From SIG450 sp045658425 (lineage in GTDB: Bacteria; Bacillota; Clostridia; UMGS1840; HGM11507): a stretch of 64,000 nt of DNA. The stretch lies in NCBI GenBank assembly GCA_045658425.1, contig JAZOVB010000172.1, positions 1 to 64,000 of the forward strand, read 5' to 3'. The translations under genes and the position numbers were made by a program. Numbering within the stretch: position 1 is the stretch's first letter; each line of letters starts with the position of its first letter. Shown here one piece after another: positions 24,910 through 34,018 of the stretch. Below the pieces are notes generated by a model that had not been told where the DNA came from, did no database searches, and saw only the letters and a list, made by a program, of their open reading frames with translations.

Positions 24910-26256
24910 TTGTCTAAAAACACTTACTATTTTTGTTCTGAATGTGGTTATCAATCATCAAAATGGTTAGGAAAATGCCCTGATTGCGGTGAATGGAACA
25001 CATTCAGTGAAGAAAAAATAATCACTAAAGGAAAAAACAGCAAAACTTCTGTGGTATCCAATGTCAAACCTATAAAAATTGACCAGGTTACCGTTAACGA
25101 TGAAGTCAGAATTAATACGGGAATAAAGGAATTTGACAGAGTGCTTGGCGGTGGTGTTGTTTGTGGTTCTGTAAACCTGGTAGGCGGAGATCCAGGCATC
25201 GGCAAATCCACTTTGTTACTTCAAATGTGCAGAAAAATCCCTGACACAATAAATGTTCTATACTGTTCCTCGGAAGAATCTGTTGAACAAATAAAGTTAA
25301 GAGCAAATCGATTATCTGACGGAAATCCAAATATTTTTATATCATCCAAAACTGATGTTGATATGATAACAGAGGATATTTCCCAGTTAAAACCGCAGAT
25401 TGTAGTTATTGACTCCATACAAACTATCTATTCAAGTGATTTGGAGTCTGCCCCCGGCACTGTGTCGCAAATCAGAGAATGTACTTTAAAAATTACCAGA
25501 TATGCAAAAGAAAATAACATTACCGTATTTATTGTCGGCCATGTAACCAAAGATGGTGCACTGGCCGGACCAAAAGTGCTTGAACATATGGTTGATTGTG
25601 TACTTCAGTTTGAAGGTGAAAGATATTCTAATTTCAGAATTATAAGATCTATTAAAAATCGTTTTGGTTCTACCAACGAAATAGGTGTCTTTGAAATGAC
25701 TGATAAAGGTCTTAAAGAAGTTGACAATCCATCCAATATGTTCTTGGAAGGCAGACCTAAAAATGCAGCAGGTACTGTTGTTATTTGTTCTATGGAAGGT
25801 ACCAGACCGATTCTTGCGGAAATACAGGCATTGGTTACATCATCTAACTTCGGAACTCCACGAAGAATGGCAACCGGTATTGATTACAACAGATCAAATC
25901 TGGTTCTTGCAGTTCTTGAAAAAAAATCAGGATTAAATCTTGGGTCACAGGATACATATATAAATATTACCGGTGGCTTAAAATCATTTGAACCTGCTGT
26001 TGATTTAGGAATAGCAATTTCTGTGGCTTCCAGCTTTAAAAATAAGCCTATTCCCGATGATATGATTGTACTTGGTGAACTTGGACTGACAGGAGAAGTA
26101 AGAAATATTTCTTTTTTGGAAAAAAGGCTCAATGAAGCTTATAAGCTTGGATTTAAAAAAGCAATAATCCCCCATACTCAAAGTAATATAACCATAGACG
26201 GAATGGAAATAATAAAAGTAAAAAACATTATAGAAGCTTTTGGCGTTGTTTTTTAA
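24910..26256 (+). CDS. radA: DNA repair protein RadA/Sms
   Basis: A 448-residue RecA-like helicase assisting branch migration in recombination. An N-terminal zinc finger (CSECG and CPDCGEW), Walker A GGDPGIGKSTLL, the RadA-specific KNRFG motif (IKNRFGSTNE), and a C-terminal Lon-like domain (GGLKSFEPAVDLGIAI, GELGLTGEVRNI) are all in order. The start is TTG with GGAGG 8 nt upstream. It lies between a DUF624 gene and a sigma factor; in many Firmicutes radA instead neighbours disA or clpC. Confidence 0.97.
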   Translation: MSKNTYYFCSECGYQSSKWLGKCPDCGEWNTFSEEKIITKGKNSKTSVVSNVKPIKIDQVTVNDEVRINTGIKEFDRVLGGGVVCGSVNLVGGDPGIGKSTLLLQMCRKIPDTINVLYCSSEESVEQIKLRANRLSDGNPNIFISSKTDVDMITEDISQLKPQIVVIDSIQTIYSSDLESAPGTVSQIRECTLKITRYAKENNITVFIVGHVTKDGALAGPKVLEHMVDCVLQFEGERYSNFRIIRSIKNRFGSTNEIGVFEMTDKGLKEVDNPSNMFLEGRPKNAAGTVVICSMEGTRPILAEIQALVTSSNFGTPRRMATGIDYNRSNLVLAVLEKKSGLNLGSQDTYINITGGLKSFEPAVDLGIAISVASSFKNKPIPDDMIVLGELGLTGEVRNISFLEKRLNEAYKLGFKKAIIPHTQSNITIDGMEIIKVKNIIEAFGVVF

Positions 26257-26274
26257 CATAAGGCGGTGAAATAT

Positions 26275-26889
26275 TTGACGGAAAATGAATTAATCCAAAA
26301 AGTTAAGGATGGTAATACAGACGCTTTTGAAGAACTTACATTAAAACATCAGACAACCGTATATAATATTTCACTGAGAATGTTAAAAAATGAGCATGAT
26401 GCTTTCGATGTTTCTCAGGATGCTTTGCTCAAAGCTTTTATCAACATCAAAAAATTCAATGGTCGCTGTGCATTTTCAACATGGCTATACAGAATAACTG
26501 TAAACACTTGCCTGGACTATATAAAAAAAGCGAAAAAAGATAAGCACTATATATCATTGGAACAAGGAAGTTCATCAAATGAAGATGTTCCTTTAATACA
26601 AATTGAAGATAAAAGACAAAATACTGAAAATACAATTTTAGAAAAAGAGCGAACAAATATTTTGTATAAAGCTATTGATAAGCTTCCAAAAAAGCATAGA
26701 GAAATGATAATCCTACGCGATATAGAAGGTTTTTCCTATGAAGAAATATCACAAATAACCAACCTCAACCCCGGAACAGTAAAGTCAAAAATTGCAAGAG
26801 CAAGATTAAAATTAAAAGAATTACTGTGTGAACACAGGGAACTTTTCCTTTCATTTTTAGTCTTATTAATAAAAGATATTTTTAATTAA
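26275..26889 (+). CDS. ECF-like RNA polymerase sigma factor
   Basis: A 204-residue two-domain sigma factor. Region 2 reads DAFEELTLKHQTTVYNISLR, DAFDVSQDALLKAFINIKKF and STWLYRITVNTCLDYIKK; region 4 reads KLPKKHREMIILRDIEGF, SYEEISQITNLNPGTVKSK and IARARLKLKELL. The start is placed at TTG because AGGCGGTG lies 6 nt upstream and an earlier GTG lies inside that site. 17 bp downstream is a membrane protein that may be its anti-sigma factor. The stimulus is unknown. Confidence 0.92.
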   Translation: MTENELIQKVKDGNTDAFEELTLKHQTTVYNISLRMLKNEHDAFDVSQDALLKAFINIKKFNGRCAFSTWLYRITVNTCLDYIKKAKKDKHYISLEQGSSSNEDVPLIQIEDKRQNTENTILEKERTNILYKAIDKLPKKHREMIILRDIEGFSYEEISQITNLNPGTVKSKIARARLKLKELLCEHRELFLSFLVLLIKDIFN

Positions 26890-26906
26890 AAAGAAAGGAG
26901 ATAAAT

Positions 26907-27806
26907 ATGAGCAATAAATATATTATACTTATATACAAAAAATTTGATGGTACAATATCAAAAAAAGAACTAAATAAGCTTAATAAAAAACTTGAACAAG
27001 ACTCAAAGCTAAGAGAAGAAGATAAAATTATCAGTAAAATTTTTGAGGAATTTAAAAATACTCAGCCAAAAGCTCTTCCGAAAGATTATTCAGTAATATT
27101 AAAAAAGCGTATCTCCGATTATAATCTTAACAAAAAAGATCAAAAAGCATTTCAATTTCCTGTATTCAGAACAGCGATGGTTCTGGCAACTGTATTTTTA
27201 ATCGTATTCTCTTTAAACTACAATTTAGCCCTTCTTCCCAAAACATCAAATAACATATCGGAATATCAATCACAACATAATGAACCTGCACAGATAGATA
27301 ATGGGATTTCAAACGAAGAGCAACCACCTATAATGCTTTCAAGAGCTGTCCCCTCTCTTCCACAATCTCAAGAAACAATTGTGAATGAGAATATTTTAAC
27401 TGCCGATGTTGAAGAAAATAAATATAATACATCAACTATAACAGAAGATAGTCCGGAAGATAAAAAACAAAAAGAATTTTTTACAATAAATAATGAGAGT
27501 GCCCAACAAACCAATGACTTATCTATTGACTCTGACAACACAAAATACACTGAAGAAAAAACACTTTCAGGGGCAAGTGGTGGCGGAAGCAGTAATTGGA
27601 AAACAAACAACATCCTCTCCCCTGTTATAAAATGTAAATCCGGTGTATTTGAATTTCTTCAAATTGAAGGAATGGACAAACAATTATCATTTCCTATAAA
27701 TCGATTTGAAGAGCTAAAAGAAAAGCTTAAGGATTATATCATTACTATTGAAAACGATAATAATATTAATGCAGAATATTTTAAAATTTTAGAAATGGAA
27801 TACTAA
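26907..27806 (+). CDS. Putative membrane anti-sigma factor
   Basis: A 299-residue protein with a charged N-terminal cytosolic part (1-85), one membrane helix (about 87-108) and a long Ser/Thr/Asn-rich external part ending in a small folded-looking segment (about 245-299, IKCKSGVFEFLQIEGMDKQ). This topology and the position right after an ECF sigma gene suggest a sigma-binding membrane protein. The usual zinc anti-sigma motif (HxxxCxxC) is absent. AAGGAG precedes the ATG. I do not recognise a family; the role is inferred from context. Confidence 0.7.
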   Translation: MSNKYIILIYKKFDGTISKKELNKLNKKLEQDSKLREEDKIISKIFEEFKNTQPKALPKDYSVILKKRISDYNLNKKDQKAFQFPVFRTAMVLATVFLIVFSLNYNLALLPKTSNNISEYQSQHNEPAQIDNGISNEEQPPIMLSRAVPSLPQSQETIVNENILTADVEENKYNTSTITEDSPEDKKQKEFFTINNESAQQTNDLSIDSDNTKYTEEKTLSGASGGGSSNWKTNNILSPVIKCKSGVFEFLQIEGMDKQLSFPINRFEELKEKLKDYIITIENDNNINAEYFKILEMEY

Positions 27807-27813
27807 CTTACTA

Positions 27814-27846
27814 AAAATGAGTTTAGCGTTACGCTAAACTCATTTT
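27814..27846. terminator. Bidirectional terminator between the sigma operon and spoVAE
   Basis: A perfect 15-bp stem (AAAATGAGTTTAGCG and its complement) with a 3-nt TTA loop and A/T tracts on both sides, in the gap between convergent genes. Confidence 0.9.
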
Positions 27847-27856
27847 ATATATATAC

Positions 27857-28213
27857 TTATTTTTTTTCCTTTGGTTTAAAAATTAATGCAACAAAAAAGC
27901 CAAAAAACACCGCTGCGGAAATTCCGGCACTTGTTTTTGAAAGCCCTCCCGAAATTGCTCCGAGCAATCCGCTTTTATCAATTCCCTCTATGACACCTTT
28001 CCCAAGAGAATATCCAAAACCTGTTAGCGGAATAGTAGCACCGCACCCTGCAAAATCAACTAAGGGTTGATAAAGTCCAAGCACCGTAAGAATAGTTCCC
28101 GAAACAACATAAATTACCAAAATTCTTGCCGGAGTCAATTTAGTAAAATCGATAAGAATTTGCCCTATAACACATAGACCGCCGCCAACCAAAAAAGCAC
28201 GTAAATAATCCAT
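27857..28213 (-). CDS. spoVAE: Stage V sporulation protein AE (SpoVAEb type)
   Basis: A 118-residue membrane protein with about four hydrophobic segments. DYLRAFLVGGGLCVIGQILI and FAGCGATIPLTGFGYSLGKG are family signatures. SpoVA proteins form the spore inner-membrane channel that takes up dipicolinic acid during sporulation and releases it at germination. Last gene of a three-gene spoVA operon. Confidence 0.95.
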   Translation of the reverse strand: MDYLRAFLVGGGLCVIGQILIDFTKLTPARILVIYVVSGTILTVLGLYQPLVDFAGCGATIPLTGFGYSLGKGVIEGIDKSGLLGAISGGLSKTSAGISAAVFFGFFVALIFKPKEKK

Positions 28214-28224
28214 ATAAACAACCT

Positions 28225-29229
28225 CTATTCACAAATAATTTCAATAAGATGTGCAATTCCCGGAATATTTTCCCCTTGCTGTGTCGTTGTTGGACTCATA
28301 AGAGCACCTGTTGCAATAAATAACATCTTTTTAATGCGTTTAGAAATAAGATTAGAAATAATGTATCCCGAAAAAACCGAAGCTGAGCATCCGCAACCGC
28401 TACCACCTGAGTGAACATCTTGTGCTTCTAAATCAAAAATCAAAAGTCCGCAATCGTACAATTTATCGGTTTTATATCCGTTTTCCAAAAGAATTTCATT
28501 TAACAGCTCACTTCCGATTTTACCTAAATCACCTGTTAAAATCATATCATAACTGTTTATATCTTCTTTAGTATCTTCAAAAAAAGATATAATGGTATCT
28601 GCAGCCGCAGGGGCCATACAAGCTCCCATATTATTTGCATCTTTAACCCCTAAGTCAACTATTTTTCCGGGGGTAACTCTTTTTATTTTAGGTCCCTCTC
28701 CGTTGTTTGATAAAACAACTGCACCGGAACCTGTGACTGTCCATTGAGAGGTTGCCGGTCTTGTCCCTCCGTATTCAAGCGGAAATCTAAACTGTCGCTC
28801 CGCCGAACAAAAATGTGACGAAGTTGCCGCAACTATATTTTTTCCATATTCTCCGTCAACAAGAATAGAACCCAGAAGCATTGACTCTGCCATAGTTGAA
28901 CAAGCACCGTACAATCCAAAGAATGGAATATTTAAAGTTCTTAATCCGAAACTACTGGAAGTGCATTGATTAAGCAAGTCCCCTGCAAATATATAATCTA
29001 TATCATTAGCCGACAGTCCGGCTTTTGTAATTGCACCCTCAACAGAAGTTTTTATTAATTTACTTTCAGCTTTTTCCCAGGTTGATTCCCCAAATACCGA
29101 ATCCTCCAGAACAACATCAAAGAATTTATTTAAAGGGCCTTCCCCTTCCTTTGGCCCAACAATTGAATAATACCCAGTGATTACCGGCGTATTTGAAAGC
29201 GTAATTGTGCGTTTTCCAGTTTTGTTCAT
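28225..29229 (-). CDS. spoVAD: Stage V sporulation protein AD
   Basis: A 334-residue soluble protein of thiolase-like fold; in Bacillus SpoVAD binds dipicolinic acid at the spore inner membrane. Recognisable parts are NTPVITGYYSIVGPKEGEGP, FGLYGACSTMAESMLLGS, RPATSQWTVTGSGAVVLS and DVHSGGSGCGCSASVFSGY. It lies between spoVAC (9 bp) and spoVAE (11 bp). Confidence 0.97.
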   Translation of the reverse strand: MNKTGKRTITLSNTPVITGYYSIVGPKEGEGPLNKFFDVVLEDSVFGESTWEKAESKLIKTSVEGAITKAGLSANDIDYIFAGDLLNQCTSSSFGLRTLNIPFFGLYGACSTMAESMLLGSILVDGEYGKNIVAATSSHFCSAERQFRFPLEYGGTRPATSQWTVTGSGAVVLSNNGEGPKIKRVTPGKIVDLGVKDANNMGACMAPAAADTIISFFEDTKEDINSYDMILTGDLGKIGSELLNEILLENGYKTDKLYDCGLLIFDLEAQDVHSGGSGCGCSASVFSGYIISNLISKRIKKMLFIATGALMSPTTTQQGENIPGIAHLIEIICE

Positions 29230-29238
29230 TTATATCAC

Positions 29239-29688
29239 CTATACTACCAATCTTCCTATTAATAATAAAAAACCACTTATAACCGATGCGAGAATACCAT
29301 ATACCAATACAGGCCCTGCTATAATAAACATTTTTGCACCTAAACCAAGTACAAAACCTTCACTTTTAAACTCCATAGCCGGAGAAACCACAGCATTTGC
29401 AAAACCTGTTATTGGAACTAATGTCCCTGCGCCTCCGAATTTTGCAATTTTACTGTATATATCAAGACCTGTTAAAAGAGCGCTTAAAAATATCATTATT
29501 ATTGAAGTATATGTTGATGCGTCATTTTGAGAAATATTTAACTTAACAAGATAATTATTTATAACCTGTGCCAACAAACAAATACCCCCTCCTGTAATAA
29601 AAGCTTTAAAACCTTTTACAACAAAAGAAGATCCGGGTGTTTTGTTATCAAGCATTTCCTTATATTGAGCTGTTGATATCTTTTTCAT
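29239..29688 (-). CDS. spoVAC: Stage V sporulation protein AC
   Basis: A 149-residue membrane protein with four hydrophobic helices; KGFKAFITGGGICLLAQVIN and GAGTLVPITGFANAVVSPAM are characteristic. In Bacillus SpoVAC behaves as a mechanosensitive channel for dipicolinate release. It heads the reduced clostridial spoVAC-AD-AE set, without spoVAA, AB, AEa or AF. Its promoter should be sigmaG-dependent, but I could not fix one convincingly. Confidence 0.96.
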   Translation of the reverse strand: MKKISTAQYKEMLDNKTPGSSFVVKGFKAFITGGGICLLAQVINNYLVKLNISQNDASTYTSIIMIFLSALLTGLDIYSKIAKFGGAGTLVPITGFANAVVSPAMEFKSEGFVLGLGAKMFIIAGPVLVYGILASVISGFLLLIGRLVV

Positions 29689-29741
29689 TTTTCCACTTCC
29701 TTTTCTTTACCTTATTATAAATGAAAAAATAAATAAAATAC

Positions 29742-29773
29742 AAAAAACTGACAGGTAAAACCTGTCAGTTTTT
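29742..29773 (-). terminator. Terminator of the hydrogenase operon
   Basis: A 13-bp stem (AAAAACTGACAGG/CCTGTCAGTTTTT) with a TTTT-type loop and a T run on the minus strand, 16 nt after the hydrogenase stop. Confidence 0.9.
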
Positions 29774-29788
29774 CAAATTATTCAAATA

Positions 29789-31483
29789 TTAAAATTTATA
29801 ATGAACATGTAGCAATTCATGTACTCTGTCTTTTAATATTCCATCATAAAGTGTTGATAGTGTAGGATTATCTTCTGAACGTTTAATCTGAGATAATTTA
29901 TCTGCACTGTACAAGCCCTTTGCTCTTTTAATTTTCTCAGGTGTAAATCCTAAAGGCTGACCAGCACCGCCAACACAACCACCGGGACATGCCATAACTT
30001 CAATCAAGTCATAATATACCTCTTTTGATTCAAGTTTTTTCAGTAATTCCTGAGCGTTTTTAAGGCCGTGAACAACAGCTATTTTAATCTCTTTATCCCC
30101 TACTGTAAGAGTTGCTTCTTTTACAGATTCCATACCTCTTACACCACAGAATTCGATTTCTCTCAAAGCATTTGAACTCTTTTCTTCACAACATCTTCTG
30201 ATAACAGCTTCAGCAACACCGCCGGTAGCACCGAAAATAACGCCTGAACCACTACCAAGACCAAATGGCATATCAGGAGCTTCTTCCTCAAGTTCAACGA
30301 ACTTAATACCGCTTTCCTTTATCATAACAGCTAATTCCTGAGTAGTAATTACACAATCAACATCAGGTACATTATTTCTTACAAATTCTTCTCTTCCTGC
30401 TTCAATCTTCTTAGCAGAACATGGCATAACGGCAACAACATAAGTATTTTTACCGTCATTGGCATCCATTTCTTTATAATGTTCCTTTAAAACAGCACCA
30501 AACATTTCCATAGGTGATTTACAAGTTGAAATATTATGAACAAGTTCAGGCTTTCTTTTTTCGATATAGTTAATCCAACCCGGACAGCAGGAAGTAAACA
30601 TCGGGAATGTTCCATTATTTTCAAGTCTTTCTATAAATTCATTGGACTCTTCAATAACAGTTAAATCAGCACCAAGGGTTGTATCGAAGACTTCATCAAC
30701 ACCCATTCGCTTTAAAGATGCAACCAATTTTCCCATTACATTTAAGCCGGTATCCATATGGAATTCTTCACCTATAGCCACACGAACAGCAGGAGCAATC
30801 TGGAATACAACTCTCTTTGTATCGTCATGAATAGCATCCCATACTTTGCCGATTTCTCTTTTAACAGTAATCGCACCGGTAGGACAAGCTGATGCACACT
30901 GACCGCATCCAATACAGTCTGTATCAATAATATTTCGGTTAAAGGCAGGAGTAACTTTCATCTCTGAACCACGATATGCAAAATCGATAACGCCCATTCC
31001 CATAAGCTCGTCACACACACGCACACAGTCACCACATAGAATACATTTATTTAAATCTCTGTCTATTGCAGGACTTGTCTCATCCTTAGGTTCAATAGTT
31101 CTTGTATCATTAAATCTAACCTTATTGATACCAAACTGAAGAGCTAATTTCTGAAGTTTACATTTACCGTTCTGACTACAGATAGTACAATCTCTGCAGT
31201 GTGCAGCAAGTAAAAGTTCAAGAATCATTCTTCTATGCTTTAATAGTTTCTTTGTATTTGTTTTAATTTTCATCTGGTCACGTGGTTCCATTGAACAGGA
31301 CGCTTCAATTCCTCCCCATTCATTTTCAACAACACACATACGACATGCACCGTGAACAGACAGTTCTGAATAATAACAGAAAGTTGGGATTTCAATACCG
31401 GCTTTTCTGATAACCTGTAGTACATTTTTTTCACCATCAAAAGCAACTCTTCTGCCATCTATATACATAACACCTTTAGCCAT
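29789..31483 (-). CDS. hydA: [FeFe] hydrogenase catalytic subunit (HydA/HndD type)
   Basis: A 564-residue iron-sulfur enzyme. In order: an N-terminal [2Fe-2S] domain (CYYSELSVHGACRMC), the His-Cys [4Fe-4S] site (HCRDCTICSQNGKC), two ferredoxin-type clusters (CILCGDCVRVC, CIGCGQCASACP) and the H-cluster domain with L1 FTSCCPGW, L2 MPCSAKK and L3 ACPGGCVGGAGQP. The second Cys of TSCC ligates the H-cluster and the first serves proton transfer. With the two downstream-type NuoE and NuoF-like subunits encoded upstream, it should form a trimeric NAD(P)H- and ferredoxin-linked hydrogenase, possibly electron-bifurcating. GGAGGG precedes the ATG. Confidence 0.97.
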   Translation of the reverse strand: MAKGVMYIDGRRVAFDGEKNVLQVIRKAGIEIPTFCYYSELSVHGACRMCVVENEWGGIEASCSMEPRDQMKIKTNTKKLLKHRRMILELLLAAHCRDCTICSQNGKCKLQKLALQFGINKVRFNDTRTIEPKDETSPAIDRDLNKCILCGDCVRVCDELMGMGVIDFAYRGSEMKVTPAFNRNIIDTDCIGCGQCASACPTGAITVKREIGKVWDAIHDDTKRVVFQIAPAVRVAIGEEFHMDTGLNVMGKLVASLKRMGVDEVFDTTLGADLTVIEESNEFIERLENNGTFPMFTSCCPGWINYIEKRKPELVHNISTCKSPMEMFGAVLKEHYKEMDANDGKNTYVVAVMPCSAKKIEAGREEFVRNNVPDVDCVITTQELAVMIKESGIKFVELEEEAPDMPFGLGSGSGVIFGATGGVAEAVIRRCCEEKSSNALREIEFCGVRGMESVKEATLTVGDKEIKIAVVHGLKNAQELLKKLESKEVYYDLIEVMACPGGCVGGAGQPLGFTPEKIKRAKGLYSADKLSQIKRSEDNPTLSTLYDGILKDRVHELLHVHYKF

Positions 31484-31485
31484 GA

Positions 31486-33372
31486 TTATCCCTCCTTAAC
31501 TGCATTAAATGCACAATTATCGACACAAGCGCCGCACTTAATACATTTTTCAGTATCAATAACAAACGGCTTCTTTATTTCACCGCTGATTGCATTAACA
31601 GGACAATTTCTTGCACATTTGGAACAGCCTTTACATAAATCCTTGTCAATGTAATAATTCTTTAATGCCTGACAGTCACCGGCAGGACACTTTTTATCAA
31701 CAACGTGAGCAAGATATTCGTCTCTAAAATATCTTAATGTACTCTGTATTGGGAAAGATGCTGTTTTTCCAAGACCGCATAGAGCCGTGCTGGAAATGGT
31801 ATCCGATAATTCTTCAAGCATTTCTATATCTTCAACTGAACCTTTACCGCCAACAATTCTTTCTAAGATTTCAAGCATTCTCTTGGTCCCTTCACGGCAT
31901 GGAACACATTTTCCGCAAGACTCGTTCTGAGTAAAATTCATAAAGAATCTGGAAACTTCAACCATACAAGTGCTGTCATCCATAACAACAAGTCCGCCTG
32001 AACCAATCATAGCTCCAACCTTCTTTAATGAATCAAAATCCATTGGAAGGTCAAGATGCTCATCAGGTAAGCATAAACATCCGCCGGAAGGACCGCCAAT
32101 CTGTACGGCTTTGAAGTTCTTTCCGTTTTTGATACCTCCACCGATATCAAAAATAACCTCTCTTAATGTTGTTCCCATAGGAACTTCAATAAGACCTGTA
32201 TTTACAACATTACCTGTTAAAGCAAAAGCTTTTGTACCGGGACTGTTTTCAGTACCAATACCTTTATACCATTCTGCACCATTTGATATAATAAGCGGAA
32301 CATTTGCAAATGTTTCAACATTATTTAGTACTGTGGGTTTACCAAACAAACCTTTTTCAACAGTTCTTGGAGGTTTAACTCTGGGCATACCTCTTGAACC
32401 TTCAATAGAAGCAGTAAGAGCACTACCCTCACCACAAACGAAAGCACCTGCACCCTTATTTACATGAATATCAAAAGAGAAATCAGAGCCGAGAATATTC
32501 TCTCCTAAAAATCCGTATTCTCTTGCTTTTGAAATAGCCACATTCAGTCTGCTTACTGCAAGAGGATACTCAGCTCTTACATAAATATAACCTTCGGAAG
32601 CACCGGTTGCTATACCGGCAATCATCATACCTTCAAGCATCTTGTGAGGGTCCCCCTCCATGATACTTCTGTCCATAAATGCTCCCGGGTCACCTTCGTC
32701 ACCATTACAAACAACATACTTAACCGGTTCAGCCTGTCTTTGAACCTGTTTCCATTTTCTTGCAGTCGGAAAACCTCCGCCGCCTCTACCGCGAAGCTTA
32801 GAAATTTCAACTTCCTGACAAATTTCTTCAGGAGTCATATTGAATAACGCCTTTTCCAATGCAGCATAACCGCCTTTGGCAATATATTCAAGAATATCTT
32901 CAGCATCATTCTGACCACAATTAGCAAGTACCAATCTGGTCTGTTTTTTATAGAATGGAATTTCTTCCTGACTCTGATAAGTTTTACCATCAAGCTTATA
33001 TAACAGTCTGTCAATAACCTCATCATTAAGAATTGTTTTTTCAATGATTTCGTCACAGTCATCAGGCTTAACTTTTATGTATAAAATTCCTAAGGGTTCA
33101 ATCTTAAGAAGGGGTCCCATTTCACAGAAACCATGACATCCGCTCTTTTTAAGACCGATATTGTTTTCATGAGGTTCGTGCTGAAGTTCTACGCAAACAT
33201 CAATCCCTTTAGCTTCACAAGCTTTTTTAATTCTGTCATATATGATAAGAGATCCACCTGCTACACACCCTGTTCCACAGCAAACAAGAACTCTTTTCTT
33301 TTGCAATCCAAGAGTTTTTTCAGCAAAAGCTCTTAATTCATTTAATTCTGCAACACTGTTAATCTTAGGCAT
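31486..33372 (-). CDS. hydB: NuoF-like hydrogenase subunit (HydB/HndC type)
   Basis: A 628-residue flavoprotein. It begins with a thioredoxin-like [2Fe-2S] domain (CCGTGC and GCHGFCEMG), then the NuoF core with FMN/NADH motifs GRGGGGFPTARKW and CNGDEGDPGAFMDR, the [4Fe-4S] motif ESCGKCVPCREG, and ends with two ferredoxin clusters (CKGCSKCARNCP, CIKCGACVDNC). This layout is that of HydB of bifurcating hydrogenases. The start is the ATG with GAGGAGG 8-9 nt upstream, overlapping the hydC end by 8 nt; a longer frame of 13 residues lies within hydC. Confidence 0.96.
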   Translation of the reverse strand: MPKINSVAELNELRAFAEKTLGLQKKRVLVCCGTGCVAGGSLIIYDRIKKACEAKGIDVCVELQHEPHENNIGLKKSGCHGFCEMGPLLKIEPLGILYIKVKPDDCDEIIEKTILNDEVIDRLLYKLDGKTYQSQEEIPFYKKQTRLVLANCGQNDAEDILEYIAKGGYAALEKALFNMTPEEICQEVEISKLRGRGGGGFPTARKWKQVQRQAEPVKYVVCNGDEGDPGAFMDRSIMEGDPHKMLEGMMIAGIATGASEGYIYVRAEYPLAVSRLNVAISKAREYGFLGENILGSDFSFDIHVNKGAGAFVCGEGSALTASIEGSRGMPRVKPPRTVEKGLFGKPTVLNNVETFANVPLIISNGAEWYKGIGTENSPGTKAFALTGNVVNTGLIEVPMGTTLREVIFDIGGGIKNGKNFKAVQIGGPSGGCLCLPDEHLDLPMDFDSLKKVGAMIGSGGLVVMDDSTCMVEVSRFFMNFTQNESCGKCVPCREGTKRMLEILERIVGGKGSVEDIEMLEELSDTISSTALCGLGKTASFPIQSTLRYFRDEYLAHVVDKKCPAGDCQALKNYYIDKDLCKGCSKCARNCPVNAISGEIKKPFVIDTEKCIKCGACVDNCAFNAVKEG

Positions 33373-33850
33373 TTTTTTCTTCCTCCTCTTTAATTTCTTT
33401 GAGTAAGGCAATAGCTTTTTCGGGAGTCATTGAACCATGAACAGTATCATTAACCATTACTGCCGGAGCAAGTCCGCAAGCACCAAGACAAGAAACAGTT
33501 TCAACAGTAAACATCATATCATCTGTTGTATGTTTTTTATCCGATAATCCAAGTTCTTTTCTTAATGTTTCCAGAATCGGAATAGATTTTCTTACGTGAC
33601 ATGCTGTACCATCGCATATTTTTATGATATATTTCCCCTTTGGTTCAAGTGAAAAATTCTCATAAAAAGTAGCTACACCATATACTTTAGCTATACTGAT
33701 ATCAAGTCCCTTTGCAATATATTCGAGAATTTCCTGAGGCAAATAGTGAAACTCAGCCTGTAAATCCTGCATAATTGCAATTAAAGATGATTGGTTTCTA
33801 CCATATGAGTCAATAATTTTATCAGCAATACTAAAATCAATATTACTCAT
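33365..33850 (-). CDS. hydC: NuoE-like hydrogenase subunit (HydC/HndA type)
   Basis: A 161-residue thioredoxin-fold [2Fe-2S] protein. The four cluster cysteines are in CDGTACHVRKS and SCLGACGLAPAV. QAEFHYLPQEILEYIAKGL and VYGVATFYENFSLEPKGKY are typical of NuoE/HndA. It transfers electrons between the NuoF-like subunit and the hydrogenase. First gene of hydC-hydB-hydA, all coupled by short gaps or overlaps. Confidence 0.96.
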   Translation of the reverse strand: MSNIDFSIADKIIDSYGRNQSSLIAIMQDLQAEFHYLPQEILEYIAKGLDISIAKVYGVATFYENFSLEPKGKYIIKICDGTACHVRKSIPILETLRKELGLSDKKHTTDDMMFTVETVSCLGACGLAPAVMVNDTVHGSMTPEKAIALLKEIKEEEEKNA

Positions 33851-33910
33851 ATCTTACCCTCCTGTTATATATTTTTTTATTTTTATGTAAAAAACGCACA
33901 GTTTTTCTAT

Positions 33911-33939
33911 ATTATATCAAATAAAAACAAAATAGTAAA
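33911..33939 (-). promoter_or_regulatory. Promoter of hydC-hydB-hydA
   Basis: TTTACT, 17-nt spacer, TATAAT on the minus strand about 60 nt upstream of hydC. I see no obvious Rex operator. Confidence 0.65.
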
Positions 33940-33993
33940 TGTTTTTTTGTTATTATTTTAACTGTTTATCAATTTATATCATCTTTATGCAAA

Positions 33994-34018
33994 AAAAGAG
34001 CAGAAGCTCTGCTCTTTT
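33994..34018 (-). terminator. Terminator overlapping the spoIIP stop codon
   Basis: An 11-bp stem (AAAAGAGCAGA/TCTGCTCTTTT) with loop AGC followed by T residues on the minus strand. The upstream arm includes the last bases of spoIIP. Confidence 0.85.

Noticed and set aside
29689..29741. Possible sigmaG promoter of spoVAC (CATTTATA -10)
   Set aside because: The only -35-like GTATT is about 13 nt away, too close for sigmaF/sigmaG promoters.
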